Shown here one piece after another: positions 32,931-44,932 of a stretch of 64,000 nucleotides of DNA. The notes beneath the pieces were generated by a model. It was given only the letters and a program-made list of their open reading frames with translations, did no database searches and was not told the origin of the DNA. Both the position numbers and the translations under genes were made by a program. Each line of letters opens with the position of its first letter. Positions within the stretch are counted from its first letter, which is position 1. Source of the DNA: Scilla litardierei (lineage: Eukaryota > Streptophyta > Magnoliopsida > Asparagales > Asparagaceae); NCBI GenBank assembly GCA_030789695.1, contig CM061142.1, positions 283,218,165 to 283,282,164 on the forward strand. The letters are read 5' to 3'.

Positions 32931-34538
32931 TGTTGAGTATTGGACTCCCCGTATTTGGTTTTGGATGATGAGCAAACATAAATAAATCGTGAACTAACAA
33001 TTTGTGAGCGCAGTTATGGAGATCGTCGCCATATTCACGAGAACACTCAAAGCGACATCTTAAGACTTCTCAAAGCTCGTATTCAATGCCTAAAGCTTCG
33101 TTGAAGCTTTTGGACCTTTTTGGAAGTCATGAAGATTTGATCGAAGCTTTCGAAGACCGTTCCTTAAGGTTTTGTTCATAGTCTTTTAGCTTCGATTTAT
33201 AGAATGTTAAGCCTTGAGTAATTCGTACATGTCTATCTTCATATCGCTCATATCTTAGAGCTAGGATTATCTTAGAAGCCATTAGAAACTTTCTCGAAGC
33301 CTATCGCTTCTTCCCTCGGCTTCTAGTGCAGCTTAGTTGGTTCAAGTAGAGTCACCAACCGACTAGATGACGATCTAGTCGGTTAGGTATCCTTCTCAGA
33401 ACGACTAGTTGAGCTTGCCTCTGTACAGCCTGAGTTACTATTTACAGTTAGTCGGTCCAAGAACATTCATCGACCGACTAGTTGTGAAACTAGTCGGTCA
33501 GCATTTATTCTTAGACCGACTAGTGTAACCTGTATTCAGCTTCGTGCATTTCACTCTTAGTCGGTCAAAGAACACTCACCGACCGACTAGTTGGCAAACT
33601 AGTCGGTTGGCAAGTCTTCTTAGACCGACTAGTTCATGTTGCCTGGAAATCACTCTTTTGGCTGTCAAGCTGTTAGTCGGTCCATGTTGAATCACCGACC
33701 GACTAGTTGATGAACTAGTCGGTCAGTGATCCTGCTTAGACCGACTAGTCTGCTTCAGATTTAGATCCGTTGGAGTTTTGAAAGCGACGTTTCTTTCTCT
33801 CTTTTCCCTTGATCCTTTAAATACCTGAAGGGGTTATTTCATAGGATCTAATGCTGCTATTTTCAGAGTTCTATTGATTCAAAGAGAAGCTTTCAACTCT
33901 CATCTTCAAGCTCTCCCATTCTCAAAAATCTCTCCCTCACTCTTATTCCTCAAGAGAGATTCATTGATTGTGAGCCTTCCAAGCCAAGGGCTTGATTCTA
34001 GGTCATCCATCTCATCCCTAGGCTTCCATTGCTGGTCATCTTCTTGAAGTTAGGGTTTGGTGACTCTTCCTCCATCAAAATCCTCTTTGCCCTAATTTGG
34101 TAAGAAATCTCAAGGCATAGGTATTTTGTTGGTAAGCATTTCATTTCAGTTATATTTGAATTGTATACTCTCTGTTGTGAGAGGTTTTGCGTGATCCCGG
34201 GTTGTGGGATTCACGGTCATCGATTGTAGGTCGATTGCACTTGTGAAGTTTTCGCAAGTAGTCTTATTGGAAATCTTGAGTTAGGGTTTCTAACTCAAGT
34301 ATCCGAAAGGGATCCGGGTGGTTGGGACGTAGGATCACCGAGAACAAGTCGGGGAGACTTGGGTGGATCCGAACCCATTAAACCGTTTGTTTGCGTTTGC
34401 ATTTATTCTTGTTGATCGTTGTTATTCCGCATTGTTGTTTGTTAATTGCACGATAATTAGGAATAACTCTCCCTATTATTTAAAAGTACTATTCACCCCC
34501 CCTCTAGTACATGTGCAGTGGCTTCCCAGGGCACTACA
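32931..34538 (+). mobile_element. 3' LTR of SX
   Basis: A 1608-bp LTR matching 27671-29277, with its palindromic array at 33355-33755. The end GGGCACTACA at 34538 is followed by the duplication CAATA (34539-34543), matching 27666-27670, which proves SX inserted into S2. Confidence 0.95.
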
Positions 34539-34543
34539 CAATA

Positions 34544-34969
34544 TTCAATATGCTTGGTTAAATTTGTGCTTGGAAAACAATTCTATACAATCATAGAAAT
34601 ATAATCTATTTAACCAAGTTTTTTTTAAGCGTCGAGCGACAAAGTCACATATAATAGGCATTGAATGAATATTAAATGAGCACGACGAAGTAAAAGAGAA
34701 CATCGATGTATATATATATGAAAACAATGAGTACATCCAAAAAGACATCGACTACATCATATCAAGTGCAACATACCATCTATATCAACAACAAAAAGGT
34801 ACAACACAATCATCCAAACACCATCATCAACATCCAAAATACATCAAATACACCGACATCCATAAAACCAAAATACATCAAAACAACCCCAACACTCCAT
34901 CCTAACCCAAAAACACTCTCAATAAGATGCATCATCCAAAGATCATAGGAGAGGCCTCGAAACAGACGA
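34544..34969 (-). other. 3' non-coding region of S2 (right part)
   Basis: It contains the shared 3' module in minus orientation: an inverted repeat with ATAGAATTGTTTTCCAAGCA (minus strand) at about 34565-34590 and GTCGAGCGAC at about 34631-34640. No gene is visible. Confidence 0.75.
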
Positions 34970-36465
34970 TCACGAGGAAGTGGCAGGATCTGCAGTCTCC
35001 GGTGGTCCAGTCGAGGGAGTGGACTCAGGCTCTGCAGGGAGGAGAGGTGTGTGAACAGAAGGGATCGTCGGGGCAGGAGTGGAGACATCGACGACAGGCT
35101 CAACGGCTGGGGTCTCAACAGAAACATCAGCAGGCAAAACAGGAGCAGGGTCGTCAGCAGGAGCAGCAGCAGCAGCATCAGAAGTCTGATCCACTGGTGC
35201 AGAAATCTCAGGAGCACCAGAAGAGGTGCCAGCATCAGGAGCAGATGTGGTAGCAGCAGCAGCAGCAGTGGCCTCATTGCCACGAGCCAAGGAGGTGACA
35301 AGCTCATCAATATCCTCATCGTCCATCTCCTCATCCTTATAAACGGAAGGAGGAAGCTTAATGCCTATCAAACGAGCCATACGGCAAACTACCTCCTCGG
35401 TACGAGCCAAACGAGACTCGTGCCGACGAAGTAACCGAACGACATCATCAAGTGAGGCGGTAGGAGGAGGGACTGAAGCAGCTGAAGGAGTGGCCTGGGA
35501 TGCAGAAGGTGTCGACCGCTACACGTGACGGAGTGCCGCAAGAGATTTCTTGACGGCCGTCGTGTTCAGAGGAGGACCAAGGGGACGCTCATCATCAGGA
35601 GGCAAAGGAACACCGAATCGACGGAAAACCAAGGTCAGAAGACATGGATATGGGATATGCGCAGATTTAGTGGTCTTGCGAATACACTCGAAAGAATACA
35701 TCTTATCGAGTATAATGCGAGCCCAATTAATCTCGCTACCCATAAAAAGAGCGTAAATCAATTTCAGAAACGGCTGAGATGGAAGTGAAGAAGATCCATA
35801 CTTGGGAAGAAGGCAGGATTTCAAGATCAGGTTAATCACCCAAGCATTCGGCTTGAATGATTTCGAAGGGACTCCTATGAAAGCAGGGGGGATAACCTGG
35901 AAGATTTTGGATAGGGTCCGCTGATCGAGGGAGGAGATATCGTCAACAGAGATGTCAGACGGGAGGAGGCCACACGACGAGCAACCTATCAACTCCCCCA
36001 AGATCTCTGCCGTGAGGACTATCAGAGTCCCCAAAACAGAAGTCTCGATGGAGTGAGTCTCACCGTACTGGCCCCGGACATGATTGGCATAGAATAGCTT
36101 GACCAGGCGAGGATAGGGACGGGGGTTCGCCTTAGGGTCATATCTAAGGTAGTCCAATAGGCCACTATAGGATAGCAGATCCGCAAGGCCAAGAAAATCA
36201 GAAAACTGAACGTAATGCTCCAACAGTAGTGGGCAGTGCTCTATACGGTTGTACGCCGCTAGACACTGAGGGTCGTCGCGACACAACGATATATCTACAC
36301 CGCCGACTGACATCGGACCTTTACCCTTAGCCTTACGAGGCTTAGGAGGAGGTGGAGGAGGGGGTGGAGTAGGTGCCTTCTCGGGATGTTCAGGAGTGTA
36401 TTCTTCATCGAAATCATCCTCGGAATCACTATCTGAACGCTCACCGGGAGGGGTGGGTTCTTGGT
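34970..36465 (-). pseudogene. Sirevirus third ORF of S2, one stop, N-terminus replaced
   Basis: The frame is homologous to the S1 third ORF from the Pro/Ser/Asp-rich N-terminal part through VGGVDISLC (start of the open segment at 36313), RIEHCPLL, LVKLFYAN and the coiled-coil region to an Ala-rich tail ending at 34970. A TAG at about 35520 replaces the CAG codon (Gln) of S3. Upstream of about 36465 the homology ends and a foreign segment begins, so the first basic residues of the ORF are missing. Product not expected. Confidence 0.85.
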
Positions 36466-36712
36466 CCTACGTTTACAATCAAGCGACTTAAGCTCAAAGA
36501 GAGAATCCGTAGGTGAAAACAAGTTCCGACGGTGACTGGCAATCGGAAGACGAGGGGTCTGAAACAGAGGCAAAACTTCACAGTTTAAAAACTGTAAGAG
36601 AACTGTGACTGGATCATTAGGCACAATCCATCCGATCTCGTCTTGATGATCGCGAATGTTATTACCTTAATCATTAGGCCAACAGTTCATAGCAAGTGGG
36701 AACTATTCCGAA
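36466..36712 (-). other. Unidentified segment at the pol deletion of S2
   Basis: About 240 bp joins the third ORF directly to the end of gag, replacing all of pol. The sequence does not resemble any other Sirevirus copy in the window. On the minus strand it contains an open stretch of about 70 codons (PNDPVTVLLQFLNC..., SPTDSLFELKSLDC) with normal protein-like composition, which could be a captured piece of a host gene. I do not recognise the source. Confidence 0.55.
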
Positions 36713-38685
36713 GGCATGCATGCGACGTTGATTTCTACGTGATGCATGTTGTGGATAGGCAAAAGGAACATGATGGAATGGTGCACGACGAGAATTATTC
36801 TGAAAATATGCAAGTGTCACATGCGTGTGGGTGTACGTGGCATGGTATTGGTGTACATATAAGCATGCCCCTTCTTTGGAGGTCCACCCAAAGTGGGTTT
36901 CTTTCCGAAAGAGGGTGTGGACGAGGTGGAAGCACCATTGGTAGATGAACTACCAATAGAGTGTTTGCTACCACTCGTAGAGTCACCGGAAGTTGGCCTA
37001 ACAAAAGTATTGGCCGATTTGGATGGACATCCCATCGTATACCCCAAACCAATGTGGTGATTGGCCGGAAGTAAGTCACTTAGGATTTTATCCAAATGGT
37101 CCTTACCCTTATTGAATTTATTAATTCGGCCTAATGTGTTCTCATATTTCTCTTTGAGAGAACGTATAGAAGTATCCAAATTGGATACTTGCGATGTGAG
37201 CACATAAACACGAGATTTAAGATTCTCATTCTCAATACTCAAAGTCGAGTTTTGAGAAGTCAAATCCGCTATCCTATGTTCTTCCGGATCTTCAATGCTA
37301 ACATGTTCAAGTTTAGATTTGAGATTAACAATCTCATTTCTTAACTCTTCAACAACGGTGTCGTTGTTGGTGATGATAGTCTTAGGCGAGGTTTGAATGC
37401 TAGCTAGGTCATCTTTTACTTTAGTATATCTATTTACTAATTTAGTGTATTTAGACCATAAATGAGAGTTAGCATCCCTAAGATCATCCATAGTTACCTC
37501 ATCGCCTTCGTCGTCGCTATCATCGGAGGAGGAAGATCCTTGATCATGCTCCTCTCTTGCCATGAAGCAAATGTGCGCTTGCTCCACTTTCTCATCGTCC
37601 GACTCTCCGCTTGAGGAATCCTCGGAGTCGGTGAATGTTGTTCCGACAAGTCCCTTTTTGTACCCCTTTTTGTACTTCTTTGACTTGTCGAACTTCGGCG
37701 CCTTCCACTTCTCCTTTTGCTTGTTTTGAGGACAATCCGCTTTGATGTGTCCTGGCTTATTGCATTTAAATCACAAAGGTGGAGAGGCATTAGTAGAAGT
37801 AAATTTAGATTTTTGTTTGAAGTTACCCTTTCGGAAGAAGCGATTGAACTTCTTTGCCATGAGTGCTACGGATTCCATGTCCATTTCTTCTTCCGAGTCC
37901 TCATCATCGGTAGAGGTGGATGAAGCCGCCTTGAATGCAATCGCCTTTTTCTTAGGCACGTCTTGGTTCAAATAGGACTTCATCTTTTCTTGTAACTTTA
38001 CCTTGCTATCTTTGCGTGCCTCGTATGACATCAAAGTACCCATCAATTGAACTACGGTATACTTATTCATGTCATTACATTCCTCAATGGCGAAGGTACG
38101 TTTCTCCCAAGAAGAAGGAAGTCCTTCGATAAGCTTCGAGCACTTCTCCTTTTGGGTGTAGGATTTGCCGAGAGCCTCTAACTCGTTTATTATGTCAACG
38201 AAGCGAGCGTAATATTCCTTCATCTTCTCGCCCTGTTGCATATGAAATATTTCGTAATCTTTGTTTACAACTACGAGTTTAGAGTCTCTTACCCTACTCG
38301 TCCCTTCATGTAAAATGAGGAGGGAGTTCCAAATTTGATATGCACTCTTACATGTGCATATCTTATTGAAGTCCTCGGGCTCCAATGCGCATTGCAAGGC
38401 GTTCATTGCCTTGGCATTGCTTACCTCCGCGGTGACCTCCACGGTTGTCCATTTCTCAAAGTCTTCTTCTTCGGTCTCGACGTATTCCTTCATCGTGGTC
38501 CTCCATAGAGATGCACTCCGGAGGAAGGTTTCCTTCCGGCATTTCCAGTACCCGTAGTTGGTACCGTTGAAGAATGGAGGCCTCGTCGAGGAATGTCCTT
38601 CCATCACCGAAGATGCTCCTTCACGGTTCTTGAAGGTGCCATAGTCGGAAGGTGGACGCACGGTCTTGTTGTCGTTGGCAGACAT
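36713..38685 (-). pseudogene. gag: Sirevirus Gag of S2, truncated tail and nonsense codon
   Basis: The frame begins MSANDNKTVRPPSDYG and keeps the N-terminal FFNGTNYGYWKCR block and UBN2 region. At 37771-37773 a TGA replaces the first Cys codon of the zinc knuckle (S1 and SX have TGT); S3 has the identical TGA. After it the frame remains open through the acidic and coiled-coil regions to about 36850, where it is disrupted within the His-rich tail and then joins the unidentified segment. Non-functional as a full-length Gag. Confidence 0.9.
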
Positions 38686-38698
38686 AGCTAAGTATCTG

Positions 38699-38710
38699 GC
38701 TCTGATACCA
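38699..38710 (-). other. Primer-binding site of S2
   Basis: The minus strand reads TGGTATCAGAGC, two bases from the 5' LTR end at 38713. It is intact despite the loss of pol. Confidence 0.95.
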
Positions 38711-38712
38711 AA

Positions 38713-40462
38713 TGTAATGCCCTACAAGCTACTGCACAAGTACTAGGGGGTGAATAGTACTTTAAAATAACAAGGAGTATAATTCCTAATTATAATGCAA
38801 ACAACTACCAAATCAATTTGTGGAAGCTTAAATTGAATGACAACAACAAAATTAACAATGCTAACAAAAGATGTTACTGGGTTCGGATCCACCCAAGTCT
38901 CCCCGACTTGTTCCCGGTGATCCTACGTCCCAACCACCCGGATCCCCTCCGGATACTTAGGTTAGAAACCCTAACCCAAGATTTCCACTATGAATATCTT
39001 GTGAAAAACCTTCACAAGATCAAATCATACATGCAATGGCAATAGTGAATCCCACAACCCGGGATCACAACCTTCTCTCACAACCGAGAGAATCAACAAG
39101 CAATATAAACAAGTTTATAATGAAATAAACAATCTTACCACAAAATCCTATACCTTGAGTTTTCTTACCAAATAGGTGCAAGGAGGGATTTGAGGAAGAT
39201 GAAGTCACCAAGACCTAGCACCAAAGAAATGACCAGCAGTGGGTGCCTAGGAGTGATTTGGAGACTTGAATCAAGCTAGAGCTTGAAGGGCTCACCAAGA
39301 ACAAACTTCTCTCAAGATGGATTCTAGATCTAGAAAGTGAGAGAATGGATTTCTTGTGAGGAAGAGAGCTTTGGAAATGACTGAGAATGGCTATCTCTTT
39401 CAATCTCAATGAATCTCTTAATGGCAGCTCTAACCTAGAGAGAAATGACCTAGGTTCGTATTTATAGGGTCCCATAAAAACAAGTTAGGTCAAGTCCCAA
39501 CGGATAGAAATCTGAGGCAACTAGTCGGTCAAAGAACAAACACTGACCGACTAGTTCATCAACTAGTCGGTCAGTCAAACAACATGGACCGACTAAGTGA
39601 AGAACTGAGAAGAGATAGAAATTCAGACCTAGAAATCTAGTCGGTCCAAGAAGACTTTCTGACCGACTAGTTTCACTACTAGTCGGTCAGTCAGTGAACG
39701 TAGACCGAATAAGAGGCAAAAACAAATAGGCTGAATACAAATTGATTTAGTCGGTCCAAGAACAAATGTTGACCGACTAGATTATCAACTAGTCGGTCAC
39801 CAAACGTTCTTAGACTGACTAACGATAAACAGTAGCTTAGGAGAAATTTGGCATGAACAGTAAAGCTCAACTAGTCGGTCAAAGAAGCATCACTGACTGA
39901 CTAGTTCACAAACTAGTCGGTCGGTGAGTCAACGTAGACCGACTAACTGTAAACAGTACTGAACAAGAAAAGATTAACTCAAACTAGTCGGTCCAAGAAG
40001 CTTTGCTGACCGACTAGATCACCATCTAGTCGGTCAGTACTTCTTCTTGTACCAACTAACATGCACAAACAAGTCCGAATCGAAGCGCGATGCTTCGAGG
40101 AAGTTAGAATGGACTTGTACTAAGATCCTAGAGCTACGATATGAGCGTTATGAAGATAGAATCGTAAGATATACTCAAGGCTTAACATTCTTTAGATCGA
40201 AGCAAAAAGACTATAAATAAAACCTTAATGAACGGTCTTCGAGAGCTTCGATCAATTCTTCATGACTTCCAAAACGGTCCAAGAGCTTCAACGAAGCTTT
40301 AGGCAATGAATACGAGCTTTGAGAAGTCTTGAGATGTCGCTTTGATTGTTCTTATGAATTTGGCGACGATCTCCAATACTGCGCTCACAAATTGTTAGTT
40401 CATGAATTATTTATGTTTGCTCATCATCCAAAACCAAAATCCGGGGAGTCCAATATTCAACA
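38713..40462 (-). mobile_element. 5' LTR of S2
   Basis: A 1750-bp partner of 25393-27145, with the palindromic array at 39518-40060. It ends AATATTCAACA at 40462, followed by the duplication AGCTT (40463-40467) that matches 25388-25392. Confidence 0.94.
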
Positions 40463-40467
40463 AGCTT

Positions 40468-40630
40468 TAGGCATACGATCACGTGCTTTGAGAAGTCTTG
40501 AGACGTCGTAATTGATATTCTTATGAATTTGGCGACGATCTCCATAACTGCGCTCACAAAGTGTTAATTCACGTTATATTTATGTTTGTTCATCATCCAA
40601 AACCAAATCTGGGGAGTCCAATATCCAAAA
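40468..40630 (-). mobile_element. 5' LTR of S1, outer part
   Basis: This 163-bp segment continues the S1 LTR from 25392. Its outer end reads ATATCCAAAA instead of ATATCCAACA, a one-base change that alters the terminal CA. GATCT at 40631-40635 is the matching duplication for 12842-12846. Confidence 0.93.
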
Positions 40631-40635
40631 GATCT

Positions 40636-40916
40636 CACTCCTCAGCTTCATGGTCTTCCCCGGAGGAAAGAACTTCGTCAGGAATGCATTTGAGAGCTTC
40701 TCCCAGGTGTTGAATGTATTCGGGTCCTTCCCCCTAAGCCATAACTTGGCCTTGTCTCACAAGGAGAAGGGGAACAGCTTCAGTCGGATCGCCTCAGTTG
40801 TGACACCGTTTATCCGGAAGGTGTCACATTTTTCCAAGAAGGAGTCTAAATGCTCAATCGGGCTCTCTATGGGTGCACCCGAAAATTGATCCTGCTGGAC
40901 CCACGTCACCAAAGAT
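40636..40916 (-). pseudogene. gag: Gag of element E, middle piece (split gene, part 2 of 3)
   Basis: The piece encodes the first half of the Retrotrans_gag domain: WVQQDQFSGAP, then a HLDSFLEKCDTFRINGV helix region and AIRLKLFPFSL. A stop (TGA near 40757) stands where related proteins have Arg. KAKLWL and a FFPPGKTMKLRSE block follow. It is bounded by the S1 duplication on the left and the S3 duplication AAGAT (40912-40916) on the right. The gag frame runs on at 53433 and at 12841 without shift. Confidence 0.92.
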
Positions 40917-41337
40917 TGTTGAATATTGGACTCCCCGGATTTGGTTTTGATGATGAGCAAACATAAATAATCCATGAACTAACAATTTGTGAGCGCAGTA
41001 TTGGAGATCGTCGCCAAATTCACGAGAACAATTAAAGCGACATCTCAACACTTCCCAAAGCTCGTATTCATGCCTAAAGCTTCGTTGAAGCTCTTGCGCC
41101 GTTTTGGAAGTAATGAAGATTCAATCGAAGCTCTCGAAGACCGTTTATTAAGGTTTTATTTATAGTCTTTTAGCTTCGATCAATAGAATGTTAAGCCTTG
41201 AGTATATCTTACGTTTCTATCTTCATAACGCTCATGTTGTAGCTCTAGGATCCTAGTACAAGTTCATTCTAACTTCCTCGAAGCGTCGCGCTTCGATTCG
41301 GACGTGTATGTGCATGTTAGTTGGTACAAGAAGAAGT

Positions 41338-41855
41338 ACTGACCGACTAGATGGTGATCTAGTCGGTCAGCAACTCTTCTTGGACCGACTAGTTTGATTC
41401 CTTAATTTCTTAGACTTTACTGTTTACAGTTAGTCGGTCTACGTTGACTCACCGACCGACTAGTTTGTGAACTAGTCGGTCAGTGATGCTTCTTTGACCG
41501 ACTAGTTGTGACTTACTGTTCATAATAAAATTCTCCTAAGCTACTGTTTATCGTTAGTCGGTCTAAGAACGTTTGGTGACGGACTAGTTGATAATCTAGT
41601 CGGTCAACTTTTGTTCTTGGACCGACTAAGTCAATTTGTATTCAGACTATTTTATTTTGCCTCTTAGTCGGTCTACGTTCACTGACTGACCGACTAGTTG
41701 TGAAACTAGTCGGTCAGAAAGTCTTCTTGGACCGACTAGATTTCTAGGTCTGAAATCCTATCTCTTCTCAGTTCCTCACTTAGTCGGTCCATGTTGTTTG
41801 ACTGGCCGACTAGTTGATGAACTAGTCGGTCAGTGGTTGTTCTTTGACCGACTAG
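41338..41855. repeat. Palindromic array of S3 5' LTR
   Basis: Five units of GACCGACTAG, short loop, CTAGTCGGTC with outer half-sites, for example 41341-41363, 41453-41482 and 41809-41833. It ends about 60 bp before the TATA box. Sister arrays: 52090-52620 (3' LTR) and 48345-48735 (internal). Confidence 0.95.
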
Positions 41856-41908
41856 TCTTCTCAGATTTCTATCCGTTGGAAATTGACCTAACTTGTTTTT
41901 ATGGGACC

Positions 41909-41918
41909 CTATAAATAT
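41909..41918 (+). promoter_or_regulatory. TATA box of S3 5' LTR
   Basis: CTATAAATAT lies downstream of the palindromic array and upstream of the conserved leader. The equivalent site occurs in the 3' LTR (about 52668-52677). It is the probable Pol II promoter for genomic RNA. Confidence 0.75.
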
Positions 41919-42669
41919 GAACCTAGGTCATTTCTATCTAGGTTAGAGCTGCCATTAAGAGATTCATTGAGATCAAAAGAGATAGCCATTCTCACTCTTT
42001 TCTAAAGCTCTCTTCCTCACAAGAACCCATTCTCTCACTATTCTAGATCTAGAATCCATCTTGAGAGAAGCTTGTTCTTGGTGAGCCCTTCAAGCCCTAG
42101 CTTGAATCAAGTCTCCAAATCTCTCCTAGGCACATATTGCTGGTCATTTCCTTGGTGCTAGGACTTGGTGACTTCATCTTCCTCAAATCCTTCATTTCAC
42201 CATTTGGGTAAGAAAAACTCAAGGTATAGGATTTTGTGGTAAGTTTGTTTATTTCATATAAACTCTTTTATATTGCTTATTGGTTCTCTCGGTTGTGAGA
42301 GAAGGTTGTGATCCCGGGTTGTGGGATTCACTATTGCCATTGCATGTATGATTTGATCTTGTGAAGGTTTTTCACAAGATATTCATAGTGGAAATCTTGG
42401 GTTAGGGTTTCTAACCTAAGTATCCAGAGGGGATCCGGGTGGTTGGGACGTAGGATCACCGGGAACAAGTCGGGGAGACTTGGGTGGATCCGAACCCATT
42501 AACATCTCTTGTTAGCATTGTTAATTTTGTTGTTGTCATTCAATTTAAGCTTCCGCAAATTGATTTGGTAGTTGTTTGCAATTTAATTTGGAATTATACT
42601 CCTTGTTATTTTAAAGTACTATTCACCCCCCCTCTAGTACTTGTGCAGTAGCTTGTAGGGCATTACATT

Positions 42670-42681
42670 TGGTATCAGAGC
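42670..42681 (+). other. Primer-binding site of S3
   Basis: TGGTATCAGAGC, two bases after the LTR end at 42667, is complementary to initiator tRNA-Met. Confidence 0.95.
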
Positions 42682-42694
42682 CAGATACTTAGCT

Positions 42695-44932
42695 ATGTCT
42701 GCCAACGACAACAAGACCATGCGTCCACCTTCCAACTATGACACCTTCAGGAACCGTGAAGGAGCATCTTCGGTGATGGAAGGACATTCCTCTACGAGGC
42801 CTCCATTCTTCAACGGTACCAACTACGGGTACTGGAAATGCCGGATGGAAACCTTCCTCCGGAGTGCATCTTTATGGAGGACTACAATGAAGGAATACAT
42901 CGAGCCCGAAGAAGAAGACTTTGAGAAATGGACTACCGCGGAGGTCGCCGCGGAGGTAAGCAATGCCAAGGCAATGAACGCCTTGCAATGCGCATTGGAG
43001 CCCGAGGACTTCAATAAGATATGCACATGTAAGAGTGCATATCAAATTTGGAACTCCCTCCTCATACTTCATGAAGGGACGAGTAGGGTAAGAGACTCTA
43101 AACTCGTAGTCGTAAACAAAGATTACGAAATGTTTCATATGCAACAGGGCGAGAAGATGAAGGAATATTACGCTCGCTTCGTTGACATAATAAACGAGTT
43201 AGAGGCCCTTGGCAAGTCCTACACTCAAAAGGAGAAGTGCTCAAAGCTTATCGAAGGACTTCCTTCTTCTTGGGAGAAACGTACCTTCGCCATCGAGGAA
43301 GGTAATGACATGAATAAGTATACCGTAGTTCAACTAATGGGTACTTTGATGTCATACGAGGTACGCAAAGATAGCAAGGTGAAGTTACAAGAAAAGATGA
43401 AGTCCTATTTGAACCAAGACGTGCCTAAGAAAAAGGCAATTACATTCAAGGCGGCTTCATCCACCTCTACCGATGATGAGGACTCGGAAGAAGAAATGGA
43501 CATGGAATCCGTAGCACTCATGGCAAAGAAGTTCAATCGCTTCTTCCGAAAGGGTAACTTCAAACAAAAATCTAAATTTACTTCTACTAATGCCTCTCCA
43601 CCTTTGTGATTTAAATGCAATAAGCCAGGACACATCAAAGCGGATTGTCCTCAAAACAAGCAAAAGGAGAAGTGGAAGGCGCCGAAGTTCGACAAGTCAA
43701 AGAAGTACAAAAAGGGGTACAAAAAGGGACTTGTCGGAACAACATTCACCGACTCCGAGGATTCCTCAAGCGGAGAGTCGGACGATGAGAAAGTGGAGCA
43801 AGCGCACATTTGCTTCATGGCAAGAGAGGAGCATGATCAAGGATCTTCCTCCTCCGATGATAGCGACGACGAAGGCGATGAGGTAACTATGGATGATCTT
43901 AGGGATGCTAACACTCATTTATGGTCTAAATACACCAAATTAGTAAATAGATATACTAAAGTAAAAGATGACCTAGCTAGCATTCAAACTTCGCCTAAGA
44001 CTATCATCACCAACAACGACACCGTTGTTGAAGAGTTAAGAAATGAGATTATTAATCTCAAATCTAAACTTGAACATGTTAGCATTGATGATCCGGAAGA
44101 ACATAGGATAGCGGATTTAACTTCTCAAAACTCGACTTTGAGTATTGAGAACGAGAATCTTAAATCTCGTGTTTATGTGCTCACATCGCAAGTATCCACA
44201 TTAGATACTTCTATGCGTTCTCTCAAAGAGAAATATGAGAACACATTAGGCCGAATCAATAGATTCAATAAGGGTAAGGACCATTTGGATAAAATCCTAA
44301 GTGACTTACTTCCGGCCAATCACCACATTGGTTTGGGGTATACGATGTGATGTCCATCCAAAGCGGCCACTACTTTTGTTAGGCCAACTTCCGGTGACTC
44401 TACGAGTGGTAGCAAACACTCTATTGGTAGTTCATCTACCAATGGTGCTTCCACCTCGTCCACACCCTCTTTTGAAAAGAAACCCACTTTGGGTGGACCT
44501 CCAAAGAAGGGGCATGCTTATATGTACACCAATACCATGCCACGTAGGAACATACGTCCTACTCCACCGTCTCACACATATGATGATTTTTATGCAACAC
44601 ATTCTCGGGCACGTGCACACCTTGTGAGACACCCTCACGCACGTGTTCCCACACATGCATATGTTCACCCACCTCATCATATTTATAATTCTCGTCGTGC
44701 ACCATTCCATCATGTTCCTTATGCCTATCCACGACATGCATCACGTAGAAACCAATAACGCATGCATGCACCCAATAGGATGATGGCTCCCAAAATTTTC
44801 ATTATTTGGAGCCCAAAGGACACAAGCATGGATGAAAAACAAGTGTATATGAATGCTTATTTTTTGGATGTTGTGCATAGTAGAAATTATGTGGGGAAGT
44901 CTAAGTCCAATTGGACTTGGCTTCAAAAGGTC
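42695..44932 (+). pseudogene. gag: Sirevirus Gag of S3, three nonsense codons
   Basis: The 745-codon frame from MSANDNKTMRPPS has no frameshift but three stops. TGA at 43607-43609 replaces the first Cys of the zinc knuckle (shared with S2), TGA at 44348-44350 lies in a GLGYTM block where S1 has Gly, and TAA at 44756-44758 replaces a Gln in the His-rich tail. Domains are as in S1: UBN2 region, knuckle remnant FKCNKPGHIKADC, coiled coil and His-rich tail. The natural stop TAA at 44930-44932 overlaps the candidate intron donor. Confidence 0.93.

Larger units (their letters stand above)
40917..42667 (+). mobile_element. 5' LTR of Sirevirus S3
   Basis: A 1751-bp LTR, TGTTGAATATTGG...GGGCATTACA. 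It differs from the 3' LTR (51676-53427) at only about 13 positions by eye, above 99% identity, making S3 the youngest insertion here. The palindromic array is 41338-41855, the TATA box CTATAAATAT is at about 41909-41918, and the structured leader is at about 42425-42495. Confidence 0.96.

Noticed and set aside
34810..35334. 174-codon Leu-rich minus-strand ORF
   Set aside because: It is out of frame with the third-ORF homology of S2 in the same bases; the Leu-rich composition comes from GCAGCA-type codons read in another frame.
40329..40511. Short + strand ORFs in S1/S2 LTR ends
   Set aside because: They lie within LTR sequence and cross the S2 insertion boundary, so they cannot be conserved genes.
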